From Psilocybe azurescens (lineage: Eukaryota > Basidiomycota > Agaricomycetes > Agaricales > Agrocybaceae): DNA of 64,000 nt. Location of the stretch: contig JAJIRX010000214.1 in NCBI GenBank assembly GCA_023853785.1, forward strand, positions 1-64,000. Reading direction: 5' to 3'. Positions 1 through 12,100 of the stretch are shown here, piece by piece. Every line of letters begins with the position of its first letter. Position 1 is the first letter of the stretch. Under the pieces are notes generated by a model. It was given only the letters and a program-made list of their open reading frames with translations, was not told the origin of the DNA and did not search any database. The translations under genes were made by a program, and so were the position numbers.

Positions 1-554
1 AAAAAGTTGTACATGAAAACTGACCATTGTGACGATGTGTTACTGTATGTATTTCAGACGATATCAAAACACTCATCTGAAAATTCCTCTTCAACCAAGT
101 GGGCTATCCATCCAATTATTTTTGCAGTATTTAGGACTAATGTATGCCATTCTTTTGCAGCTTTACCATATTTTTATTCAAAGTATATATGTCACAGTAA
201 GGGAATTTTGTATTTTGACAGTCCATCTACCCATTCTGTTCATATTTCGATTTGTGACATTCAAGTCTTCTGTCACTACTAGATTATATGTAGGACATCT
301 TAGAGTAAACAGATATGCTATTATATGCATAGAAATTTTTTATTTAGTCATCTAATGTGTGCATTTTTCTTAGAACTTTTCCTCCTCCTTCCCTTCATCC
401 TATTGTATTCTCCTGGCATCCCTCCATTAATTAAAGTGTTACTGAGAGCTACTAGACACCAAATAGTTGGTTACTGTCTTGTGCCCAATTAAGCAGCATA
501 TCAAGATATCTTGTATCAAAGCCACAATGTTGCGCAAGTGCATTGAAAAGAATT
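1..554. other. No gene recognised
   Basis: AT-rich sequence directly downstream of the minus-strand JmjC gene. I see only short overlapping reading frames on the plus strand, without a splice pattern or family resemblance. Part of it may be the 3' untranslated region of that gene. Confidence 0.5.
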
Positions 555-2271
555 TCATCGGCTACTGTGGCACCGACTTTTATATAATTGTCTGGGGCTA
601 GAAAAAATAAAATGAGAGCCATCAGTGAGGAGCATTAAATATATATAATAGAAACAAACATTTATGAACAAGAGATTCTTCAAGCCTTCGGACACCATAC
701 CCTCTGCGTTTGGCCAATCCAGCGACTTGATTTCTGTACCAACGAGATCTTTCACAGCAGCCAGGATATCTGGAAAATTCTTGATGCAGAGGTCAACTTG
801 GCGGTCCAGAAGCGAAGTGCACTGGCTGCCACCCTCCACCTTGTTTGTAATTGCCAGCCTTTTGTACTGCAGGATGGCTGAGACCTGTCTGGCTAAATAG
901 GCTATCGCAACCTCTTGATATCCATCGATAGTTTGACCTGTCTTGACGTCATAAAGATCGTATTCGGTGAAAAACCACTTTAAAATATCCAAAGAACGCC
1001 CTCGAGCAAAGGCCATTTCGTATCTTTCCATCACTGGAATGCCATTGAGGTCATACTCATTCATCTGATTTTCACGATCCAAAGGCTTTGTTGGTCGAAG
1101 TGGTATACCTCCTCCGAAGAGAGATAGGTTCGGAAATCTAGAATATTCATAAGAATAATTGTGTTGCAGAGGCTGAAAAGATCCAAGACAGAGTTAAAGT
1201 CGGTGAGGCTTGGAACATGCCCCTGTCATATTCTAACAAGAACCTAAGCACTAGTCAATTTACTGATGGATATGGACATACCGTCATCTTTGAGTCGCTT
1301 CTTCACAAGAACATCATGATAAAAATAGTATCCTCCTTAAAAGAAGGGCAGAAGGTGCATGCTCAGTGTTAGTTAGCAGTTTGTCGGCAATGAAGGTGTG
1401 AATAATGCCAAATGTAGTGTCCTGCAGAGTACCACATGCATAGAAATGGCCACCATAGCAGATGGCACTTGCCGGGGTGAAAACAGCATGTGGGGTATTG
1501 GGTCGCATTATTCTGACAAATGAGATAATCAAGAAATAAAATTTGAAAAAATAAAAACATTACTCACAATTTCATACCAGGTAGCAGGACGACAGCCTCG
1601 AGATCCCAGTCATTAGGTTCTTCCAATTCGTACTCAGTGCCCACAAAGGCATCAATGTTTCTAAATGATTCCAAGTTGGAATTATGGCTCTGGCTCTGGC
1701 TCTTCTTGCGACCGAATATCCACCACTTAGCACCACACTTGGGTATGATAACAGTCCCAAAGCCGTTTGAGTCTATATGCCACCAGTGAAGAGCACCAAT
1801 AAGGCCTACCAGCCCCAAAATATATGACCTGTCGGTGGAGATTTTCTCTTGCGCATGCCACTGTTCCTTTGGTGCCAGCCCAGGCAGCAGAATGGGTAGA
1901 AATGGAGGATGAATCCATTGCTTGTTCAGGCCTGGGAAAGTCGAGGGCATTCAGAATTTTCCCATTTGTTTGAGATGAATGGAGGAAATCTCGAAGTGTG
2001 CCTCGTCGATGCCGGGAACCATAGCTCATATCAACCATGTTTAATGGGATTGACTGGTCTGAAACATGACTGTTCAATACAATAATTTTCCAGCAAAGAA
2101 AATAAACACACCCTGGATGTCAATAATAGTTGATAGGGTGTTCAAAGTCGTTAATCCTGGGCCATCAAAATTGATTGGCTGATCGCGGGTGTTTGTCAGT
2201 ACAATATGCCTTGTTCGCAATATACCTTGAACATCTGTCACAGACATATCCTCAAATTCAGCTTCCGTCAT
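555..2271 (-). CDS. JmjC-domain protein (Fe(II)/2-oxoglutarate oxygenase-like), probably frameshifted
   Basis: The C-terminal part of an Agaricomycete JmjC-type protein. The cupin core reads ALHWWHIDSNGFGTVI followed by GAKWWIFGRK (about 1690-1800); HxD would be the first two iron ligands. After a candidate intron (1513-1567) the chain resumes with IMRPNTPHAVFTP and CYGGHFYACGTLQDT (about 1390-1512), where NTPH supplies the likely third ligand. A further intron of about 42 bp is seen at 2070-2111. The tail contains LDFRTY near 1130-1145 and a helical C-terminal segment (555-1082). The reading frame changes near 1935, between ILNALDFP and GLNKQWIHPP, without an obvious intron, so a one-base indel is likely. 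JmjC proteins are usually nuclear demethylases or hydroxylases; the substrate here is unknown. The start is uncertain: the methionine at 2271 is only the first in that exon, and the gene may extend upstream. Confidence 0.75.
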
Positions 2272-2451
2272 GACACACAGCGCAGACCTGGATGGATCTG
2301 CAGAATGAAGGGGTAGTCCGTTGACAAAAAGGAACTAATAGCGACATCAAAAGCTTCCAAACGGGTGAGGTCCTCCATCAACTGATACAGGCAGTGAATA
2401 GAGGTAATATAATACTGAGATAATCAGCTCACATGAAGAGAGGGTGTGAAT

Positions 2452-4860
2452 TCATATTTTTCGCCAGTGGGTGTATAGCCTTGAATGGTTTTCCCTGAAT
2501 ATTTCTAGATAATTTTTTAGATGAAAGGTGGAAAACCAAAAAGCAAAAAGAACAAGGTAATTTACCGGAGGTGACTCTTGGACATTAAGATCTGTGTCGC
2601 AGTCCTCTTTCTGGTTTTCCATAGTGTTAAGACAATGAAGAAAGTGTGTTATCAAAGACCTACAAAAAGTGCATCCACATCAATAGCATTCCGCGCAGAA
2701 GAGCCATTGTTGGAGAAAAAGGGCTTATCAGCTACAGAAGAGCCTTTCTGTTGTTTCTTTGCCTTTTCTTGAACAGGAGGCAGAGATGGTGATAACTTCC
2801 GTTTCCCTCTTGTGCAGATGACCTTGTCCGGAAGGCCCTTCTCTGAGACTCAATGGTTACAAGAGGGTGTTCCTGAGCCTCACCCCCAGCTGTTCTTGGA
2901 TCATTCTGAGGAACAGGTTGACTCTGGGATGTCCCTTTGTCAGAAATTTTTTGCCTCAAGCCGAGCTGGGCAGGAGGGCTGAGTGCTCTTTCTTCCCTTC
3001 CGCCTTCAGGTTCTGTGTCCTGCTCATCCATAACCACATCTTGCAGTCCATCTGTTCGATAATTTCCTAAAATTGGCTGAGGTCCATGGGATGCAACACC
3101 ACCTTGGTCGATATCGATATCCATTTCGATATCCATTTGGTCATTTTCAAGGGTGGATGCTTGTCGGATAACTCTCTTCTTGGGTGAAGGAATCAATGGA
3201 GATTTTTCAGAGGATGTTACTCTTACTTGATTAGGCCCTTCAGCGGTCTCTTCAACTGACATCGGATCCTCCTCATTCCCAGCATCAGTATCTGCAGCTG
3301 GAGTTGTTGGGGCCGGACTAAGAGATAGAGCATGCCTCGGATGGGTTGGTTCAACTTGACAACTTCTTGAAGCCGGTGGCTCCTGCTGCTGGATGCTTGA
3401 TGCAGGCAGAACCCCATTTCCCTGCAAACCATCATGTCTTTGAAGATTTTTTGAACATGTTTCGCTTTGAAAAGGCTGGTTAGGGGTGATTTGGACATCA
3501 CATTCGAAGGAACACCCCCATCTGTGTCAGCATTCAAAGGAGAGGGATGGTCTGACTACTTGCGCTTGTTGGCAAGAAGAATGTATCAACTGAATCACCA
3601 ATAGAACCAAGTTCGTTCCAAGGAATCCTAGTAACAAGCGCCTTCATTTCTGGTATGAATTCCAATTCCTGGGTAGCAAGCTTGAAGAGAGTAGTCATGA
3701 TCTCTCTTTCAACTCTTTGTAGAAGAGGAGATCTTTCATTTCCAAGAGACTTCGCAGCCTGCTCCGATGCAGAATTTAGTTTCAATTGGCTTAAATGGAA
3801 CTGAGACTCACCATTAGAATTTTAGTGCGATCAAAGTGTTTCTTGTAAAGTGAAATAGGAGCCAATAAGTAGAGTGGAGATACAAAGAGCGCCAGATGTA
3901 GGGGTATATCAAGGTTGTCGCTACTTGAGACCATTTCATGTAGAAACCTTGCCTGTTCCTGGCTCAATTCGATGCCATTCCACCTGAATTTGGTTAAAGA
4001 AAGCTGAATATTGGAAGACCTGGTGTATTAGAATACCATTGCTTACAGTGGTCCAGATGAACCCTCCAAAAGATGGGAGTGACCCTGGAAAAATCACCAT
4101 AATGAAACCTCTCTTTAAATGCTTGAAATTAAGAAATAACTGACATCTAGACAAGCGATGAATCGATGGAGGCTCATAACAGCTAGTTGGAGGTTGATGA
4201 AGACAGTAAATTTTTTCGGCTGGCAACAAGTTGTGTGAGAGTCTTGATATAGCGAAGCTCTGGCTTTGTTCCACTGCTTGGAAGAGAGTTGAAGACACTC
4301 GACCCCACGGATTCTCGAAACTCTTGTAGAATTGAGGGCCATGCCTGCAATTTAGGCCAGCCCTGAAAATGAGTGAGCAAATGTCACATAGAAATGGCAT
4401 CAATGAGGCTTACAGGAAATGTGTCAAAGGAACTATGACAGGGTATGAGTTTCGATGGTAGTCTTGGATGATCTTCCAAAAACGCGGCAGCATCCACAAT
4501 CCAATACAGAGCAATCAAATTGAACAGATTTAGTTTGTTTTTCACTGAAAGGGAGGTGATGATCCCTTCCGATTTAGATTGCTCTAGAGCCAATTCCAAA
4601 GGAAGATGTTGATATTTCTTTTCAAATCCCAGGAATTGGCGCAGAGCCAGTCCTTCACCAGTAGAGCTGGAGGAGAGATGATCCTCGTATTGAGTTAAAT
4701 TAGACAGAAGACGCTTTAAAAAGAGTAATAAGTACAGCAGTATAAGCACAATTGAAAAACTCACTGATAGGACGTGGTTTACACCAAAAGCTGAGCAAAT
4801 ATCTGGCTCAGCAAGGACTGACGTTCTCCAAGGATGAGACGCCAGGATCGGGAAGTAAAC
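2452..4860 (-). CDS. Unrecognised coding region upstream of the JmjC gene (possible N-terminal part of it)
   Basis: I do not recognise a family. A 231-codon open stretch (2732-3427) encodes a low-complexity chain rich in P, S, E and D, with a repetitive acidic patch MDIEMDIDIDQ and a basic cluster SPKKRV that could be a nuclear localisation signal. Upstream (3534-3785, 3936-4403, 4384-4764) are helical, non-repetitive segments in changing frames, consistent with several exons separated by short introns. Orientation and spacing would allow this to be the N-terminal half of the JmjC protein, or a separate gene ending near 2450. The fragments do not join into one frame by eye, so exon borders are not given. 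It lies immediately downstream (in its own direction) of array A, which would then occupy its promoter side. Confidence 0.4.
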
Positions 4861-4983
4861 CTGAAAGATACAGGCTTTTCTGAAGTAGCCATATTTTCAT
4901 TCACTGTTGACAAGAAGACCAAAAGTTCAAGAACGACACCGACATACCATTATTTTTGACTTACTAATCATTTGGAACTAGGT

Positions 4984-5068
4984 TGTGCTGTGTAAGCAGT
5001 TGTAATCTTGCATTGTCTCACATAATCTTTATTTGGAGAGGATGGTTCAACCAAACATGATAGATACC
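4984..5068 (+). repeat. Dispersed short repeat, copy 1
   Basis: About 80 bp recognisably similar to 15108-15185 in the same orientation. Both share the blocks TTGTAAT, GCA(T/A)TGTCT and CTTTATTTGG and end in CAACCAAACA. This copy directly borders array A; the other lies about 320 bp before the second OrsD-like gene. Its nature is unknown; it could be a small non-autonomous element or a transposon end. Confidence 0.55.
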
Positions 5069-5090
5069 GGTCTATGATGGTATTCAAATT

Positions 5091-6235
5091 AGATGGACTT
5101 TTCACACAGTCAGTGTCCACCTATATGGCCATCCTACCAGCAACAAAGCACTGGACAATTATTATTTCTACATATACACTGTGTTTTAGTAGTCCACAAT
5201 GTATATGCTAACTCTCAGATAATACTGATCCATGGTGAGCAAGGTACAGTAAGAATTAGATGGTGTTCTCAGACTTTTCACACGGTCAGTGTCCACCTAT
5301 ATGGCCATCCTACCAGCAACAAAGCACCGGACAATTATTATTTCTACATATAAACTGTGCTTTAGTAGTCTACAATGTATATGCTAACTCTCAGATAATA
5401 CTGATCCATGGTGAGCAAGGTACAGTAAGAATTAGATGGTGTTCTCAGACTTTTCACACGGTCAGTGTCCACCCTATATGACCATCCTACCAGCAACAAA
5501 GCACTGGACAATTATTATTTCTACATATACACTGTGTTTTAGTAGTCTACAATGTATATGCTAACTCTCAGATAATACTGATCCATGGTGAGTGAGGTAC
5601 AGTAAGAATTAGATGGTGTTCTTAGACTTTTCACACGGTCAGTGTCCACCCTATATGACCATCCTACCAGCAACAAAGCACTGGACAATTATTATTTCTA
5701 CATATAAACTATGCTTTAGTAGTCTACAATGTATATGCTAACTCTCAGATAATACTGATCCATGGTGAGCAAGGTACAGTAAGAATTAGATGGTGTTCTC
5801 AGACTTTTCACACGGTCAGTGTCCACCCTATATGACCATCCTACCAGCAACAAAGCACTGGACAATTATTATTTCTACATATACACTGTGTTTTAGTAGT
5901 CTACAATGTATATGCTAACTCTCAGATAATACTGATCCATGGTGAGTGAGGTACAGTAAGAATTAGATGGTGTTCTTAGACTTTTCACACAATCAGTGTA
6001 CACTTATATGGCTATCCTATTAGCAACAAAGCACCAGATAATCATTATTTCTAGATATACACTGTGTTTTAGTAGTCCACAATGTATATGCTAACTCTCA
6101 GATAATACTGATCCATGGTGAGCAAGGTACAATAAGAATTAGATGGTGTTCTCAGACTTTTCACAAGGTCGGTGTCCACCTATATGGGTGTCCACCTATA
6201 TGGCTATCCTACTGTCAAGAAAGCACCAGACAGTT
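5091..6235 (+). repeat. Tandem array A: about 177-bp satellite-like units, dimeric higher-order pattern
   Basis: The landmark GATCCATGGTGAG recurs near 5228, 5403, 5580, 5757, 5934 and 6110, a period of about 176-177 bp, giving six full units plus a decayed edge. Neighbouring units alternate between variants, for example ATACACTGTGTTTTAGTAG against ATAAACTGTGCTTTAGTAG, so the array is built mainly of dimers of about 353 bp. The last unit (6110-6235) contains a small internal duplication (GGTGTCCACCTATATGG twice), and sequence to about 6400 may be a worn further unit. Small reading frames inside repeat with the unit and are not genes. Array B (32550-33900) is the same family in reverse complement. 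Confidence 0.95.
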
Positions 6236-7657
6236 GTTTCATTTTAATAAACACAGTGTACTGGTATTTTTTAATATACACATACAGTATTGAATAATAT
6301 TGGATCCTGTGCACTGTGATATGACAACAATTAGGTGGTATCCTGGGACCTTTCATGGTCTGTGTTACAATAAATGATGCTTATAAACAATTAGGACTCC
6401 ACTGCTGTGACATCATGTGTTTGTGAGGCTTGAACCCAATCAACAATTTGCAGCATATGGTTATGTTATTGACAGAATGGTCAATGGTCCATGACTTTCT
6501 CACCTAAACACAGACACCAATTGCTGCAGTTTTACAATCATTTCCTGGTCTTTGATATCTTGAATCTGAAGACTTAGGTGCATTCCTAGGGTGATAATTT
6601 TTGGTACACTCTGTGGTTCAAGCTTTCATTTGGTGAAAATACTCAGGGACTTTAATTACTGCAGTGCATCTTTTCCACCTGTGCATCAAATTTGCACATT
6701 GATGGTCCCCATTTGGAAACACAACTGGTGTAAGTCCAATGTCAAGTTGCTTTACACTGAGTAGCCTTCTACTTGGTTGAAAGAATGACCTGCTTGGGGG
6801 CTACAGTTTCTACCTCTACCTTTGATGTTTACTTGCTGGGTCTGTTGTTACTGAGGTCCTGTGCTATTGAGAAGGTCAGTACTTTATAACAAAATTTGTG
6901 CACATTTAAAGGGTGGTGTTCACCGTGGGACATCACACAAGCTCTAAATGTACTTTGTCAGAGGACAAGGATGGTGACAGGAAAAAAGAAGAGGCTGTTT
7001 GTCTTGGAGAAGGATAAACTGCTATGTGGAGAAACACCTGACTTCTCTTGGGAGATATGAGATATTATGGACTGGGTGAGGGTTATAGAGCGAGGTGAGA
7101 ACCCATGCCTAATTTGGCTTTGCAAATAAGATGAAATACCACATGCTGCTAAATGCCTCATTTTTGCCCTAGATTGCCTGTATATTCCATTGCACATTTA
7201 AACTGAAAAAAGGTTCCAACAACATAGGTGATTGACAAACCCATTAATCTTCCACTTCACTCAGGTATCTTCTATCCTCATCTTCAGAAGTTCACCCAGA
7301 CAAAGGCTCTTTCATTATTTGATATGGGCTTCCATTGTCTGTCCAGGCTATATGGAGGTAGATCCTGCCCTCATCTATCTAGATGTCTGATATTCATTTT
7401 CAATGTGGATTTTTTTTTGTTATTTTATAGCCTCTGAGGGGAGGTCCGCTGCCTTGGCTTTATATCTCCTTATCTAAGATTTTGGCCCAGGGTACCTGGA
7501 CCACTTGCTGCTTCGTCTTTGGTCGCTCTCACATTCCCCTGCTAGGCCTGGCAGTTCCTCTGCTGTTTGGGGGCCCACCTCTTAAGCCGGTGAGTTTGTA
7601 AATTATATCCTACATTAGTATTTTCACTTCCTTATCTTTCTGCTCCAGCACGCCCAT
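6236..7657. other. Intergenic, nothing firm
   Basis: Decayed array sequence to about 6400, then ordinary AT-rich sequence. No coding region with convincing splice structure or family resemblance, and no terminal repeats seen. Confidence 0.4.
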
Positions 7658-7897
7658 CTAATTACTTGGAAGGCACTTGTGGCAGTATAAATGCTTGCCT
7701 CTTGTCTGCGGATGTTCTGTGTTTTTGGGTGGGTTCCAGTGAGTTGAGCGGTGGCTATGTCTATGCAATTGGGTGAAGGTTAGTGAAGAGGTTGAGTGGT
7801 AGGTCTTGGGTGGGTGGGCAGGATTGTTGTAGGCTTCTCTTGATGTCACCATCAGCATAGTGTTGGTGTCAGTTGGGATTTGATGATTGTTGTGGTT

Positions 7898-8477
7898 CTA
7901 GTTGTCATCCTGGTCCTTGTATCTGGAGGGGTTTCTTTCTAGTAGTGTTTCTGTGGCTCGTTCTCCTCTTTGTTGCTCCCAGCAGTTAGGACATTTGTTT
8001 GTCAGGGATTTATTTATTCTGTGTAGATAAGTGTTTAGTAGGATGTGTCTGGTATGCACCTGTACTAGCAAGCTGGACTGTGCTCTGTTGAGACTGAAAC
8101 TGGTTTTCCTGAACTTTGTGAAAGAGAAGTCAGGGTTGATAAGCCTGAAGCGGGCCACCTTGGGTGAGTTGTCCCACCTTTCTTTCCATATCATTTTCAG
8201 TTCCTCTCTGTAAGCTTTTCAATGTGGATATAGAGCAGAGTCCATTACCAGATGTAGATACTGTACTCATCACATATTTTTGGCTGCTAATGAGGTTGGG
8301 AATAATTAGTCTGCTTTGATAACCTCTGAGCGTGTTGATATTTCTTCCTTGTTCTCTCTGCTCTAAACAGCTGTGTCTCCATATCCAGCACATGTTCCAA
8401 TCTCTACTGATTCTGTCTTTTGTTAGAGCTGTAGGGTTGGACATTATCACCTTTGAATGAATTCGACATGGTTTCAT
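7898..8477 (-). mobile_element. Non-LTR retrotransposon (LINE) C-terminal remnant
   Basis: On the minus strand a 98-codon stretch (7898-8194) matches the end of fungal LINE ORF2 proteins, the region after RNase H. It has WKERWDNSPKVARFRLI, then RAQSSLLVQVHTRHILLN, YLHRINKS and a broken cysteine knuckle KCPNC. In intact elements that block reads roughly R-A-Q-x-S-L-L-x-Q-L-R-T-G-H and is followed by more cysteines and histidines, which are missing here. An overlapping frame (8130-8477) carries the preceding residues after a frameshift. The reverse transcriptase and endonuclease are absent, so this is a dead fragment. The minus-strand open stretch at 7658-7858 downstream does not look like the normal continuation. 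The assignment rests on recalled family pattern. Confidence 0.65.
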
Positions 8478-9191
8478 TCAGTTTCATTCAATTCAACTGT
8501 TCATTTTATTCAGCTCTGTCTTCCGAGATCTTGTTCCGTTTCTTATCTTCCATCCTTTGTTTCTTTTTATGATCTTCATGATCTCAGTGTTTGACAATAA
8601 CATTATTGACAATCTGATTAGATATTTAACCTTATTTTTACTTTCTGTCTCTTGCAATTTGTCTTGTCCCATTCTTCTTGCTTGTCTGCTAACACTCTAG
8701 CTGTTTATTTTTCCCTTGCTTCTTATCATACAATACTGTAAATCTACTCACTTTGGAGACTAATTCATCCCAATTTATTCAACTAATGCTCCTCAAAGAG
8801 AACCTTATTTTTCTTTTGGTGAAGTTGGCTTTTAAAGTCTTAACACTGTATGACTCTCATCACAATATCCCCATTACGAGTAATGTCTAGCTTTATGCTT
8901 TCCATGATGGGTCTTTTTTAATAGTTATGGATCCAATTTATTTGCATTACAAGTCCTTAGGTTGTGGATTGTCATGGACCTATAAAATTTGTACAGCAGG
9001 TTAACCAACGTCTCAGTACAGGTCTATAATATCTTGAGATAGTTTAGATTTCTACAGTACTTGGACTTAGACACGTACTTGGCTCATACGGCCCGGTTGT
9101 TCCGTAATGAGAACTCAGCACATCTTTACTTTCTTGCCAACGCAGGCGACCTGCCTGACAAACGGTCAGATTTGCTCACCTATTCCTCACT
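8478..9191. other. Intergenic upstream of the first OrsD-like gene
   Basis: AT-rich, no coding signal. It would include the promoter of the gene starting at 9192, but no TATA element could be assigned with confidence. Confidence 0.4.
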
Positions 9192-12100
9192 ATGTCTGGA
9201 AACTCTCAGATTAAAAGAAAACGACAAGCCGAGAATGATATCCAATATTCAAGATCAAGAAGGAAAGGTTTGATACCAAGGGGCACATTGGTATTTGAGT
9301 TTTTCTGTCATTCTATGTTAGCATTGAGCTCTCCAGCAGAGTCGAGTGACAACATATACCACTCATCTCTTAAAAGACCACATGAAGAGGATGATAGTGT
9401 GTACCTGGCTTTGTTATATATATTTTAGGGCTCACCATCTGCTGTATTTTGGCAGACATATCTGACAATGCCACTTACTCCAATGGCAAAAATAAGAAGA
9501 GGCCTAAAAGCTCAAATAGATATGAGAATGGTGCGCTCCTCCTTTATTAATTTACTGCTCAACACTAATCCTTGTCTCATTACTGCTAAAACAAAGGTAA
9601 TTTGGAGGAAGCAAATGGTGGCAGCAGCTTTGAAAAGGTATGCTCTGCTCACTACTGAGCCATTTCTTCACTCAAAAGTCACAATTCTCTCTATTTGAAG
9701 TAGATATTGCAACTTCTCGCAGACTACAGACCCAATCCTCTAGCAGCAGAACACAAAAGAAAAGGTTAAATGCGACAGTCACTCTGAATATGACTTTCAG
9801 GAAGGTATGGCTCTATTTACATGTTTATATACACTATTCCTATCGCCACTCCTAGATCACAAGGAAACAGTAAAAGTACCACGAATGGCAGACAAAAAGT
9901 TGCTTAGAAGAGATGATGCAAACCACTGGGGTAAGCTATACATATTTGTGGTCTGATTTAATGAACTCTGATTGAACTCTAATGTTGGCACAGTTCTACA
10001 GGAAGAGGCCGCTTTTGAAGCCTTATATGCCTTAGAAGAGATCTCTTTCCTCCCTTCATTTAATTTATACAGTTCAAGGAGTCTATCTCTTAGCAGGCCA
10101 AACCAAGATCAGTCATTCACAGCCAACTTTGGAGCTTTGACAATGTGCTGCAACCACCAATATGTCCAACCCCCAAAGAAAACATGGCTTATGGGGGTTG
10201 TGCTGTTTTGTCAGTCCTTGACCTCTATTGGTCCCCAATATTAGGATGCATTGTCTCTCCCCAGAAACAGTCTATCCTTCTATACAAGGACATGGAAAAC
10301 TATGTTATTGGTCATCCCGAATTACAAAACCATGACACACATCTTCTTTTTCAGCATATAGTGAACTCTTTCCAGTTAACCCCACTTCAGGACCTGCCAA
10401 CTTTCTATCAGAGATTGCGACACATAGTCATACAACACCCAATACCTGGCCTTCATCCACCTGAAAAACGCTACCAATGCCCATCCTGTGGGTTATGGTA
10501 TTCATCTCATGCAAGTCATGCTCAAGTTCGGCCTGAATGCTTGAAGTCAAAAATGTTTTGAAGAAATTTTCTATACCTTTCTACCCTCCGTCAACAGGTG
10601 TTGGAAAGAAATCAAATGGAACACACTACCGTATCCAGCTTTATATCCCAGATCATCGAAAACTATCTTCCAATGCAAAAGTAGCCAAACATACTCAACT
10701 CTATACTGGAGTTGCCGATAAACCACCAGTCGTCACTGGAAGCGAAGAAACTGAGGACTCACTTCTCATTGAAAGTTGGATAGACCCTAGCTTTTCAAAT
10801 TTTCCAGGTTCCCTTGCCCCAAAATTACAGCAGGATAAAAATGGGTTTTCTTTTCAAAACATTCACTGCCTACACCACGACCACCCTCCAAGACCTGACT
10901 GTGATATCTACACTGGTTGTGCTGTTCTATCCTTCTTCCAACTGTTCTTTTCACCTATCCTGAAAGCTGTCATTTCGCCTCGCCAGAAAACACTCCTTTG
11001 CCAATCAACCCTGATGAGAGCCTTTCGCTCTCGTGTATCTGGACTAGATGAAGAGACCCTAATGGATCATGTTGTCCAGTCGTTCAGACTGATGGAGACA
11101 GCAGAAGAGATGTTTGAGAAGGTTCATCTCCAGTTGGCGTCTCGACAAACCAGTTTTAGGTCTTCAAGAACCGCAAGCAGTCTATCAATGTCAAATATGT
11201 GGTTCCTCTATCTGTTATCAATACAGCAATAACCACTTTAATAACCACTTGTCCTTACATCACCCAACCAGCCCCAAAACCACACCTCTTAAAGCCTTTG
11301 GGATACGACTATGGAATTCAAGATCCAAGTATTGTTACCAGGCTACCATGTCTGAGGCCTGGCTAGAAGATCACAAAGCACATTCACCGTTGAGCCCAGT
11401 TCGATTAGAAAGTTTGTGCTACAGTGATGAAAATGCAACCCACCTAAAAGAATCAGGGTTCCAAAAGCATTTCAATTCCTGGTACACTGAACTCTCCGCT
11501 CTCATTCAAATCTCCAGTATCCATCCAGCTGAAGAACCATGGGTACCTCATGGCTTTGCCTGGAAGATAGAACATTGCATAGGACAAATTCACCAGATTG
11601 TAGGGATCTATCTTTCTGATGCTGAGCGTCGAACAGAAAGTTCACCCTTTTTTCGTCGAGCAGTAACTGGATTACATAAAAAGTTTGTGTTTGATATTCC
11701 CAATTTGATATTTGCTGACTTGATTGACCTTGCTATCCAGTTCAACAAAGTTCAATCCCATTACAAAGGAGTCCCTCACATCATATAGAGGCTACATAAC
11801 CAGGATTTTTGCAATTGCTCTCAGGTATACAACTGTAGATATCGGGAAAGTTCAATTCAAGGACAAGAATGATAAGACCAGGTGCCAGGATGTTTTCAAG
11901 CAACTGGGGATGTTCCAGCCTCTCTTCTCTATTCAACAAAAATCGATTCTTGTAATGTTTTGTAACAAGTTAAACACTGTTACAAAGCTTCCCGACTCTG
12001 ATGTTCTTGAATTTATTCATGAATTTCTCATCGACATCTTCAACCATTTGTATCCTCTGGAGGAGGGCGTCTCTTCCATTCTCGAGCAGACAATTCTTAT

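Noticed and set aside
5093..5481. Protein-coding reading frames inside array A
   Set aside because: They repeat with the satellite unit and carry no independent coding signal.
5091..6235. CRISPR-like periodic repeat
   Set aside because: Whole 177-bp units repeat with no unique spacers between short repeats, and the genome is clearly fungal.
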